A stretch of DNA of 25,138 nt. Origin: UMGS1933 sp051891435. GTDB lineage: Bacteria > Bacillota > Clostridia > TANB77 > CAG-508. The translations under genes were made by a program, and so were the position numbers. The notes under the pieces were generated by a model. That model saw only the letters and a program-made list of their open reading frames with translations, ran no database searches and was not told where the DNA came from. Each line of letters begins with the position of its first letter. Positions within the stretch are counted from its first letter, which is position 1. Shown piece after piece: positions 6,720-12,735 of this stretch. The stretch is from contig JBJFFE010000075.1 in assembly GCA_051891435.1 (NCBI GenBank), forward strand, positions 1-25,138, in the 5' to 3' direction.

Positions 6720-7958
6720 TCACATTTCATCTTCCTCTTCATCAAACCAATCAAAACTACTAGAATTAGCTTGTTTCATTGCATATTCTTTCATAGCTTG
6801 TTTTGATAAAATTCTATATCTTCTAATTCGCCTTCTAGGTCTTTTATTTACTTGTGGGTTAGGAACCATATTGCTGATAGCAATAATCCCAGAGAGAATG
6901 CTATCAACCTTGTTTTCCATTTTATTTTTTTGAATTTCAAAGTTTGCTCTTCCTCTGAATCTTGTAATTTCTGCTTCATAATTTGAAATTCTTTCTCCAT
7001 ACGTTCTGATATTATTTTTGGTAGTTCTTCCTTCAATTCTTTGTTGTCCATCTCTATATCTATAGAAATCTTTCGAACTAGTGCTCTTGTATTCACATTT
7101 TCTTCCTTCATCTGCTTGTTCCAATCGTATATATTCTGTAGCACCGTTGGCTCTATTAGATAATAGTGCATTTGTACTACTGATGGAACTACTTGACTTT
7201 CTTGTACTATTTTGTTGTTCTCTTTCAATTTTTCTAAATTCATCTTCCATATTTCCTTTCAAATATTTTTCTTCAAATAATTTATTATCTCTACATTTAT
7301 ATCCTTCCGGTGTAGTATATGTAATATATTTCCTTGTATCTGTCCAATTTACTTGATAGCCCAACTTATTCATTGTTTTTATAAAATCTTCTTTACAAGT
7401 ACTTTCTACTATAGATAAATCTATTGCATTTATTAGCTTGAATTTCCAGCTTTTTCCTCTTTCTGCAACTCTATATTCATTTCTTTTTATATAATTTGTT
7501 TTATCTTTTTTAGGAATCACTGAAGCTCCCATTTCTAAACATATTTCATCTGAATAATCTTTTAAATACTGCAAATCTTTTTTGCTCATTTGAACTTTAT
7601 ACCCATTTTCAAATGAAACAGAATTTACAACCAAATGATTATGCAAATGTTCTTTATCTATATGAGTTGCTACTAATACTTGAAATCCATTAAATGTATT
7701 TGCTAGTTTTAAACCTGCATTATGTACCTGATTAGGTGTTAAATTATCCTTTGGATCAAATGACTGTATAATATGTATATATTGCCTACCACCAGTCTTA
7801 TTATATAAATCTTTTGTATATAACATTTCTTCTAAACAACTTTCTGCCATACAGTCTTTACCAGTAATTAAATCTACAGTTGTTTTCTTATCTTGTGTAA
7901 CATAATTTATAATTCTTTTTATGTTTGCTTTTGAGCTAATTGCTTCAATAACTGCCAT
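6720..7958 (-). CDS. Relaxase, MOBP type (MobA/VirD2 family)
   Basis: 412 residues. Nicks oriT and stays bound to the 5' end during conjugative transfer, guiding the strand into a helper's type IV system. The relaxase domain covers about residues 1-240. Candidate catalytic Y19 lies in IKRIINYVTQ, and the metal-binding histidine motif HIDKEHLHNH is at 99-108 (H99, H104, H106, H108), both typical of MOBP. The part after residue 236 is Ser/Arg/Asn-rich and low in hydrophobics, and contains a second gene in another frame (6848-7243). It ends in the acidic tail FDWFDEEEDEM. The start overlaps mobC by 40 nt and has a poor ribosome site, so translational coupling to mobC is likely. A terminator follows. 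Confidence 0.94.
   Translation of the reverse strand: MAVIEAISSKANIKRIINYVTQDKKTTVDLITGKDCMAESCLEEMLYTKDLYNKTGGRQYIHIIQSFDPKDNLTPNQVHNAGLKLANTFNGFQVLVATHIDKEHLHNHLVVNSVSFENGYKVQMSKKDLQYLKDYSDEICLEMGASVIPKKDKTNYIKRNEYRVAERGKSWKFKLINAIDLSIVESTCKEDFIKTMNKLGYQVNWTDTRKYITYTTPEGYKCRDNKLFEEKYLKGNMEDEFRKIEREQQNSTRKSSSSISSTNALLSNRANGATEYIRLEQADEGRKCEYKSTSSKDFYRYRDGQQRIEGRTTKNNIRTYGERISNYEAEITRFRGRANFEIQKNKMENKVDSILSGIIAISNMVPNPQVNKRPRRRIRRYRILSKQAMKEYAMKQANSSSFDWFDEEEDEM
6848..7243 (-). CDS. Nested mobilization membrane protein (MobB-like position) inside the relaxase gene
   Basis: 131 residues read in a different frame wholly inside the 3' third of the relaxase gene. It has a design of its own: a helical coiled-coil stretch (about residues 62-105, rich in Glu/Lys) followed by a basic turn and a C-terminal membrane segment (about 112-128, RLIAFSLGLLLSAIWFLTH). 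AAAGGAAA lies about 11 nt before its ATG, and GGAAG immediately before. In the relaxase frame this stretch is Ser/Arg/Asn-rich and of low complexity, as expected when the second frame is the constrained one. ColE1-type plasmids have small mob genes (mobB, mobD) nested in mobA, and MobB is membrane-associated; this gene resembles that arrangement by position and topology. No homology is claimed. Confidence 0.65.
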   Translation of the reverse strand: MNLEKLKENNKIVQESQVVPSVVQMHYYLIEPTVLQNIYDWNKQMKEENVNTRALVRKISIDIEMDNKELKEELPKIISERMEKEFQIMKQKLQDSEEEQTLKFKKIKWKTRLIAFSLGLLLSAIWFLTHK

Positions 7959-8227
7959 ATATTAATCACATCCATTCTCACTTCTTTTAAATTTATTGTT
8001 GTAATAGCTCCTTCATTTGCAAGTTTTGTTAGTTGATTAATATTGTTGCCAATTCTCCTAAGTTCAACATCTATTTTATCTAATCCATTTATTATAACTA
8101 TTTTATCTTTTAAGCACGAACTTAAAATAAATTTTGTTATTGTCATATTGCATTTATTGGCTTTTTTCTCAATCAAATTCTTTTCTTGCTCTGTTAATCG
8201 TATATTTATTTTCTTATCTTTTGACAT
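7919..8227 (-). CDS. MobC-type relaxosome accessory protein
   Basis: 102 residues. The N-terminal KKINIRLTEQEKNLIEKKANKCNMTITKFILSSCL is a ribbon-helix-helix DNA-binding start (a beta strand, then two helices). The C-terminal helix region IDVELRRIGNNINQLTKLANEG is the signature of the MobC family, which helps the relaxase open oriT. AAGGAGG lies 7 nt before the ATG. The stop lies inside the relaxase gene (40-nt overlap). The candidate oriT is immediately upstream. Confidence 0.92.
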   Translation of the reverse strand: MSKDKKINIRLTEQEKNLIEKKANKCNMTITKFILSSCLKDKIVIINGLDKIDVELRRIGNNINQLTKLANEGAITTINLKEVRMDVINIWQLLKQLAQKQT

Positions 8228-8283
8228 ATCACTCCTCCTTGAAATCCCTAAAACAAATTAAAGGGGTTTGGGTTCTCCCAATT

Positions 8284-8333
8284 TTGCAAGCTCTATTTGA
8301 TGGTACTTGTACCTACAAATAGGAAGCTTGCAA
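8284..8333. other. Candidate oriT: 50-bp palindromic region
   Basis: Between mobC and int lies a nested inverted repeat: TTGCAAGCT / AGCTTGCAA outside, TATTTG / CAAATA in the middle and GGTAC / GTACC inside. A smaller TGGG / CCCA repeat (about 8269-8280) and the run AAAGGGG are beside it. Such repeats next to mobC are typical of oriT, with the nick in the adjoining single-stranded side. It could also act as a terminator-like structure after int, but no T-tract follows on the minus strand before mobC. The nick position cannot be read from this sequence. Confidence 0.6.
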
Positions 8334-8350
8334 TACTATAAATAGTAAAA

Positions 8351-9529
8351 TTATTTAACACTATTTACAAAATTTAATTGGTTATTCGTTAAATAGTTAT
8401 TTACCTTTTCAAGTTCATCTTCTTTGAATTTATTGAAAACTGATGTATATGTATTTAAGGTAACTGTAACATCTTTATGTCCCATTAATCTTTGTAAAAC
8501 TACTGCTGTCATTCCTGCCTCAACACATCTTGTTCCATAGGTATGCCTTAAACAATGTGTACTTATGTTTTTAGAACTTGTTTTTAATTCTTCTTCAAAT
8601 ATTCTTTTTAGTTCTTTATTAATTGCAGATGTTCTTATGTAATTATCATTTGTTGTAAATATTAAATTGTGTAAGTTTCCGTTTGCATATTTTAGCTGTT
8701 CTTCAAAAATTGGCACTAAAAAATCTGGTATAGGTAAAGTTCTATTACCTGCATAAGTTTTTGTCTTATTTCCTAAAACAATGGCAAATTCTTTATCATT
8801 TGTAAGAGTTCTTTTTACATATAAAAGTTTATTTTCTAAATCAATGTTTTCGGTACTTAATGATAATACTTCTCCAATTCTTAATCCCATATACATTTGT
8901 ATTAGAAAAATGTTTTTATATGGTTCATCTTTAATTGAAGCCTTATTTAGATATTCTGTAAAAGCTTTTTGTACATTAATATCTAAGGCTTCTACAACTT
9001 TTGTTTGTTTATCACTTTTAGGCTTAATAACTTCATACATTGGGTTATATGTAATATATTTCTTAATCTCTGCTCTACGATATGCTTGTACAAATTGCTC
9101 ATATAATTTTTTAATATATGAATCGCTTAAATCTTTTATTGAATTTAAAAATTCTTGAATATCATTTTTTGTTACATCTTGAATTTTCATTTCTCCTAGC
9201 TTGCTATTTTTTATTTTGTTTATAGTCCATTTTAGCCTCGCATATTGCCCACCAGAAATTGTATTAGAAGCAAGTTTTTCTTCTCTAATATCTTCCATTA
9301 TTTTTACTAGCTTAATTCCGTTTTTCTCTACATAAATATCATTATTCATTTGATATTTTACTTCGTTTAATTTATTTACAACTTCTTTTTGTGTTTTACC
9401 ATATACTGATTTTCTAATAGCTTTTCCATCTTCAGCTATTCCTGATATATATTGACCTATCCATCTTTTATTTTTCTTGTCTTCAAATATTGTGCCTTCT
9501 CCATTTCCTCTTCTTCTTTTTTTCTTCAT
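8351..9529 (-). CDS. int: Tyrosine integrase of the element (Tn916-Int-like layout)
   Basis: 392 residues, the usual length for this group. N-terminal arm-binding (AP2-like) domain at about 1-60 (RRRGNGEGTIFEDKKNKRWIGQYI...GKTQKEVVNKL), SAM-like core-binding domain about 70-165, catalytic domain about 180-385. Catalytic residues: R217 (MGLRIGEV), H325 and R328 (HCLRHT), H351 (LMGHKD) and Y361 (LNTYTSV). It should insert the element at the 3' end of tRNA-Pro using the 15-bp core. Its leader GGAGGACAAAAATT-ATG is identical to that of the excisionase-like gene. It is the last gene of the leftward xis-rep-int operon, 20 bp after rep. Confidence 0.96.
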   Translation of the reverse strand: MKKKRRRGNGEGTIFEDKKNKRWIGQYISGIAEDGKAIRKSVYGKTQKEVVNKLNEVKYQMNNDIYVEKNGIKLVKIMEDIREEKLASNTISGGQYARLKWTINKIKNSKLGEMKIQDVTKNDIQEFLNSIKDLSDSYIKKLYEQFVQAYRRAEIKKYITYNPMYEVIKPKSDKQTKVVEALDINVQKAFTEYLNKASIKDEPYKNIFLIQMYMGLRIGEVLSLSTENIDLENKLLYVKRTLTNDKEFAIVLGNKTKTYAGNRTLPIPDFLVPIFEEQLKYANGNLHNLIFTTNDNYIRTSAINKELKRIFEEELKTSSKNISTHCLRHTYGTRCVEAGMTAVVLQRLMGHKDVTVTLNTYTSVFNKFKEDELEKVNNYLTNNQLNFVNSVK

Positions 9530-9549
9530 AATTTTTGTCCTCCATTTTC

Positions 9550-10353
9550 TTATTTTGAAATTTCATTTACTAAACTTGAAATATAATATTCTTTTATATT
9601 TTCTATTTTTTCACATTTTAAAATCTTACCAAATACTTTCTCTAGTATTGGTAAATTTACTTTATCTAGCAATTCTAGTTGATTATTATCACATAGTCTT
9701 TTTATTGCAATTTGATATAGTTTTATTTGATTTAATAGATTTTCTGGTAAATACACTGTATTTTGAATAAATATTTTCTTTTGATTAAATATTGCATTAT
9801 AGTTTGATGTTTCTTCTTGTACTAAATTTTCATTTTTTATTTTTAAATTAATAATATTTAATCTTTCTTTCAATTCATTATTATCTATATCTTTATCTAT
9901 CTCTGTATCTGACTCTTTCTCTATATCTATCTCTAGTGGACTATTTGGTGGACATTGTCCACTTAATAATTTTTGTTTTTCTCTTTGCTCTCTTTTTTGC
10001 TTTGCCCAACCAGTTTCACTACCTACCATATTTTCAAATCCAGCTATTTTAAAGCAATTTCCCTCATCTGTATAAATTAAATTTAGCTTTTTAAATAATT
10101 CCATTGCTACAATAACAGTATCTCTACTAAAATATTTTGTATCTCTAACAATTTTATCTGCATCATAAGGAATAATCATTTCTCCAAGTCTTGAAGCAAG
10201 TTCTCCATTATTATTTGCAGTTTGTAGGCATAGCATTTGATATAAAACTATATATTTACAGCCATCCTGTTGTGATAATAAAAAATCTATTTCTGCTAGA
10301 TTAAAGAAATCTGTTTTTAATTTTATCCAATAATACCTTTTTGTTTTTTCCAT
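9550..10353 (-). CDS. Replication protein, phage replisome organizer N-terminal type
   Basis: 267 residues. The N-terminal part (about 1-115) starts RYYWIKLKTDFFNLAEIDFLLSQQDG and contains a winged-helix-like pattern (KYIVLYQMLCLQTANNNGEL). This resembles the replisome-organizer N-terminal domain found in phages and mobile elements of Firmicutes, which binds the origin and helps load the helicase. A basic hinge (WAKQKREQREKQK) leads to an acidic linker (EIDIEKESDTEIDKDIDNN) and a C-terminal helical part. The ribosome site is weak (GTGAG), and the gene begins 3 nt after the stop of a 51-codon ORF, so coupling is likely. No helicase loader (DnaC-like) follows, so host proteins would be needed. 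Confidence 0.85.
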   Translation of the reverse strand: MEKTKRYYWIKLKTDFFNLAEIDFLLSQQDGCKYIVLYQMLCLQTANNNGELASRLGEMIIPYDADKIVRDTKYFSRDTVIVAMELFKKLNLIYTDEGNCFKIAGFENMVGSETGWAKQKREQREKQKLLSGQCPPNSPLEIDIEKESDTEIDKDIDNNELKERLNIINLKIKNENLVQEETSNYNAIFNQKKIFIQNTVYLPENLLNQIKLYQIAIKRLCDNNQLELLDKVNLPILEKVFGKILKCEKIENIKEYYISSLVNEISK

Positions 10354-10356
10354 AAT

Positions 10357-10512
10357 TTACTCACTTTCTAGTATTTCTACTCTTTTTCTATTGTTAAAAT
10401 TAAGGAAAAATGATATACTACTTTTATAAAGATTTCGTAAGTCTTTATGTGGCATTTGTGCAAAAGTTAGCTCGCCAAAGTGGGCTTTTGTATAAATGCT
10501 TTTTCTTTTCAT
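10357..10512 (-). CDS. Small basic protein, 51 residues, translationally coupled
   Basis: A short ORF, MKRKSIYTKAHFGELTFAQM... ending RKRVEILESE. Its ATG overlaps the stop of the upstream excisionase-like gene (ATGA), and its stop is 3 nt before the rep ATG. It fills the only gap of this operon without leaving a space, which is the main evidence that it is translated. It is basic with an aromatic-hydrophobic centre (SSISFFLNFN). No family is recognised. Confidence 0.65.
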   Translation of the reverse strand: MKRKSIYTKAHFGELTFAQMPHKDLRNLYKSSISFFLNFNNRKRVEILESE

Positions 10513-10754
10513 ATAACATCAATCCTTTTTTCCATCTTCCATAAAATATATGCTATTTTTTGTATTTTTCTTGTTTTACCTATATTTACAGAAGGAAAGT
10601 CTGCACGATTAAATATTTCGTTTGTTTTGTTTTCTCCCATATATAAATCTTTTGCAACATCTTTTACTGTTAGCATTTTAAATGGATCTTCTAAACTCTT
10701 TACAGCTTGTTTTACTAATTCTTTCTTAAGTTCTTCACTAAAACTATCATTCAT
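10509..10754 (-). CDS. Excisionase-like / helix-turn-helix protein
   Basis: 81 residues with a MerR-like winged helix-turn-helix of the excisionase family: LTVKDVAKDLYMGENKTNEIFNRADFPSVNIGKTRKI, followed by a helix and basic end. Small proteins of this class bend att DNA and direct the integrase toward excision. It is the first gene of the leftward operon, with AAAGGAGG 9 nt before ATG. Operator copy 1 lies in its leader, and the promoter with operator copy 3 is about 125 bp upstream. Its role as Xis is inferred from domain and position. Confidence 0.82.
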   Translation of the reverse strand: MNDSFSEELKKELVKQAVKSLEDPFKMLTVKDVAKDLYMGENKTNEIFNRADFPSVNIGKTRKIQKIAYILWKMEKRIDVI

Positions 10755-10784
10755 AATTTTTGTCCTCCTTTGAAATTTTACATA

Positions 10785-10799
10785 TATCCATTTTGGATA
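10785..10799. promoter_or_regulatory. Operator copy 1, TATCCA-TTT-TGGATA
   Basis: Perfect 6-3-6 palindrome in the leader between the leftward promoter and the xis-like start codon. Same motif as the three other copies in this region, so it is probably bound by the XRE regulator at 11050-11784. Confidence 0.75.
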
Positions 10800-10859
10800 A
10801 CGTTTAAGTAAAAAAATAAACTCTTTTATTTTATTAAAAACCTCCTTTCAAATTTTGAT

Positions 10860-10874
10860 TATCCGTTTTGGATA
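10860..10874. promoter_or_regulatory. Operator copy 2, TATCCG-TTT-TGGATA
   Basis: Same palindrome with one mismatch. It lies just downstream of the leftward -10 box, about where transcription would start. A GGAGG about 20 bp further on (10840-10845) has no suitable start codon after it. Confidence 0.75.
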
Positions 10875-10879
10875 TTTAT

Positions 10880-10908
10880 ATGATAATCCAAAATGGATAA
10901 TAAGTCAA
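10880..10908 (-). promoter_or_regulatory. Leftward promoter (xis-rep-int) with operator copy 3 in the spacer
   Basis: On the minus strand -35 TTGACT (10903-10908), 17-nt spacer, -10 TATCAT (10880-10885). Operator copy 3 (10885-10899, AATCCA-AAA-TGGATA read on the plus strand) fills the spacer, so bound repressor would exclude RNA polymerase. Confidence 0.8.
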
Positions 10909-10989
10909 TACCTTTTTCAAAAGTTTTTAAATATTTTTATCCTTTATAAAACTTTATTAGCCTGTTTTCTTTAAAATATCGAGACTTGA

Positions 10990-11018
10990 TTGACTTTCCA
11001 AAATGGATATGATAAAAT
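10990..11018 (+). promoter_or_regulatory. Rightward promoter (XRE-fic) with operator copy 4 in the spacer
   Basis: -35 TTGACT (10990-10995), 17-nt spacer, -10 TAAAAT (11013-11018). Operator copy 4 (10995-11009, TTTCCA-AAA-TGGATA) fills the spacer, which suggests autorepression. It has one mismatch and may be bound more weakly than copy 1. Confidence 0.8.
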
Positions 11019-11049
11019 TTAGGTATACAATAGAAGAAGGAGAAAATTA

Positions 11050-11784
11050 ATGAGAATTGGGGAAAGAATTAAATATTTAAGAGAAGCAAAAGGATTAACT
11101 CAAAAAGATGTTGCTAATAAATTAGGCTTAGAATCTGCTGCAGTTTCAAAATATGAACTTAATTTAAGAGAACCTAACATTGAAGCATTAAAAAAATTAT
11201 CAGAGATCTTTGAAGTTTCAACAGACTTTTTATTAGGATTAACACCTGATGTTTATATTGGAGAAAAAGATAAAGCAACTTTTAATTTAACAAATATAAA
11301 AAATAAGTATGAAAAAAATCCAACAACAGAAATAATTGATACAGACGAAGCTGCAGGTTGGGCTGTAAATGAACTTTGTTGTGGAGTTGGCAAAACAACT
11401 TATGGTACAGTAGAATTAAATCAATATATTTCTTTTGAAGATATTTCTAAATTGATTAATGATTTTGAAAAAGCCAAATTACCAAAACCACAGATTTTAT
11501 TAAAGGTTAGAGATAAAAAAGATAATATAATGATAGTTGAAATTGATTATTTTGAAAATGCGGATATGCCATTAAAAGCTACAGATAGAGTGAATTTATA
11601 TGCAAATAAATTATCTAAAAAATATAATGTATTGGGATTAGCAATGGATATTGATAAAAATAAAAATTGTAAAATAATCTATTCAACTTATATAAAAAAT
11701 GGAGAAAATTATTCTATACCATTATTATTGCCTAAAACTGTATTGACTACTGGAGAATATTTAGAAATAATGGATAGATTATAG
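11050..11784 (+). CDS. XRE-family transcriptional regulator with unknown C-terminal domain
   Basis: 244 residues. Residues 1-65 are a Cro/CI-type helix-turn-helix (GERIKYLREAKGLTQKDVANKLGLESAAVSKYELNLREPNIEALKKLSEIFEVSTDFLLG). After a linker, residues about 95-240 form a mixed alpha/beta domain (PKPQILLKVRDKKDNIMIVEIDYFENAD, KYNVLGLAMDIDKNKNCKIIYSTYI) that I do not recognise; it lacks the Ser-Lys pair of LexA/CI autoproteases as far as I can see. AAGGAG lies 7 nt before ATG. It most likely binds the four palindromes at 10785-11009, repressing both the leftward operon and its own promoter. The fic gene begins 14 bp after its stop, so the two share one mRNA. Confidence 0.92.
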   Translation: MRIGERIKYLREAKGLTQKDVANKLGLESAAVSKYELNLREPNIEALKKLSEIFEVSTDFLLGLTPDVYIGEKDKATFNLTNIKNKYEKNPTTEIIDTDEAAGWAVNELCCGVGKTTYGTVELNQYISFEDISKLINDFEKAKLPKPQILLKVRDKKDNIMIVEIDYFENADMPLKATDRVNLYANKLSKKYNVLGLAMDIDKNKNCKIIYSTYIKNGENYSIPLLLPKTVLTTGEYLEIMDRL

Positions 11785-11798
11785 AAAGAGGTAAAATT

Positions 11799-12479
11799 AT
11801 GACTATTTTAGAATTTATATTAAATAACAATGATTATTTAGAGGATTTAATTACAAGAAGTACATATCATTCAAATGCTATTGAAGGAAGTACATTAACT
11901 TATGCTGAAACTTATGCTATTCTTTATAACGACAATAGCTTTAAAATTGAAGGAAAAGAGCCAAGAGAAATATATGAGGCTATTAACCATAAAAAAGCCT
12001 TAGAATTGGTTTTCAAGAATTTACAAAATGATGATGGATTTGATGAAAGATTTATTAAGAAATTAAATGAAACTATAAATAGAGATATTAAAGACACAGA
12101 AGGATATAGAACTGTTCAAGTATTTATTAGAGGTAGTGAGCATATTCCACCAGCTCCTGAAAAAATACCTAATTTAATGACTTATTTTGTTTATAATTAC
12201 AACCATGATGAAGAAGATATTTTTACTAAAATTGCAAGATATCATATTGAATTTGAAAAAATCCATCCCTTTGAAGATGGAAATGGTAGAACTGGAAGAT
12301 TATTATTAAATTATGAATTGTTAAAAAATAATATTCCACCTGTTGTAATAAGCAAAGAAGAAAGAGTAAAATATTTTGAATTTTTGAAAAATAATAATAG
12401 CACAGGTTTAGCTGAATGGTTAAGAAGTTTATCTACAGAAGAAAAAGAAAGAATGGAAAAGTTTGGATATAAAATCTAA
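11799..12479 (+). CDS. Fic domain protein with built-in inhibitory helix
   Basis: 226 residues. The catalytic motif HPFEDGNGRTGR (residues 156-167) is fully canonical; proteins with it transfer AMP or another nucleotide moiety from NTP to hydroxyl side chains. The autoinhibitory motif [S/T]xxxE[G/N] is present near the N-terminus as SNAIEG (25-30, inhibitory E29), so this is an N-terminally inhibited (class II) Fic protein. That means no separate antitoxin is strictly needed. There is no signal peptide, so it acts in the cytoplasm. It is co-transcribed with the XRE regulator and is the last gene before attR. The target is unknown; gyrase, topoisomerase IV or translation factors are known targets in other Fic families only. 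AGAGGT precedes the ATG. Confidence 0.95.
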   Translation: MTILEFILNNNDYLEDLITRSTYHSNAIEGSTLTYAETYAILYNDNSFKIEGKEPREIYEAINHKKALELVFKNLQNDDGFDERFIKKLNETINRDIKDTEGYRTVQVFIRGSEHIPPAPEKIPNLMTYFVYNYNHDEEDIFTKIARYHIEFEKIHPFEDGNGRTGRLLLNYELLKNNIPPVVISKEERVKYFEFLKNNNSTGLAEWLRSLSTEEKERMEKFGYKI

Positions 12480-12480
12480 C

Positions 12481-12503
12481 TGCATTCAAACCACATTCAA
12501 AAA
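12481..12503. repeat. Right copies of the TGCATTCAAA motif, candidate integrase arm sites
   Basis: TGCATTCAAA at 12481-12490 and CATTCAAAAA at 12494-12503, the motif also found three times directly and once inverted at the left end. It lies 45 bp inside attR. Confidence 0.5.
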
Positions 12504-12547
12504 TGGTCGAAGTGCTTGAAAATAGCAAAAGTTACATACTGTTTTCC

Positions 12548-12562
12548 TGTCACCCCGACCAG
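12548..12562 (+). repeat. attR, partial copy of the tRNA-Pro end
   Basis: TGTCACCCCGACCAG, identical to 4210-4224. The tRNA body is absent here, so this is the downstream half of the split target site. Confidence 0.9.
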
Positions 12563-12585
12563 TAAAAAATACGTTAGAACGTAGT

Positions 12586-12617
12586 AATAGCAAGTCATTT
12601 ACGGCTTGCTATTTTTT
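12586..12617 (+). terminator. Displaced host terminator of tRNA-Pro
   Basis: AATAGCAAG / CTTGCTATT, 9-bp stem, 10-nt loop, then T6. It follows attR by 23 bp and closely resembles the tRNA-fMet terminator, so before insertion it would have ended the tRNA-Pro transcript. It now probably ends read-through from fic. Confidence 0.85.
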
Positions 12618-12660
12618 ACATTAGTCTATAAAATCACGAAAAAGTAACACAAATAAAAAA

Positions 12661-12713
12661 TTAGGGTTCCCTTACCCCTTTTTGAAAAGGAAAAGTAGGG
12701 AAAGTAACCCTAA
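12661..12713. repeat. Long imperfect hairpin downstream of the Ltp-repeat gene
   Basis: TTAGGGTT / AACCCTAA arms with a partly paired inside (CCCTTAC... / ...GTAGGGAAAG) and CCTTTTTGAAAAGG at the tip. It is 22 bp after the stop of the minus-strand gene at 12736. It may be a bidirectional terminator; T-runs are short. Confidence 0.5.
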
Positions 12714-12735
12714 AAAGTAATTTTACAATAATTTA

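Larger units (their letters stand above)
4210..12562. mobile_element. Integrative mobilizable element in tRNA-Pro (about 8.3 kb)
   Basis: The region between two copies of TGTCACCCCGACCAG (4210-4224 and 12548-12562) holds an integrase, excisionase-like protein, replisome-organizer protein, relaxase, MobC, candidate oriT, phage-type XRE regulator, Fic protein and a two-gene cargo. No type IV secretion genes, coupling protein or capsid genes are present, so it should be mobilizable by a helper and not self-conjugative. The integrase sits in the middle, not beside an att end. The replication gene suggests a plasmid-like stage after excision. Both ends look intact and no gene in it is visibly broken, so it is probably recent and functional (inference). 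Confidence 0.92.

Noticed and set aside
7081..7356. Plus-strand open frame opposite the relaxase gene
   Set aside because: Antisense shadow; no start signals and no protein-like pattern, unlike the minus-strand nested frame at 6848-7243.
10836..10850. Second GGAGG in the leftward leader, as if before another gene
   Set aside because: No ATG, GTG or TTG at proper distance opens a frame of more than a few codons.
12661..12713. Right boundary of a further mobile element (inverted repeat)
   Set aside because: No transposase, target duplication or partner repeat is present; a terminator-like hairpin explains it better.
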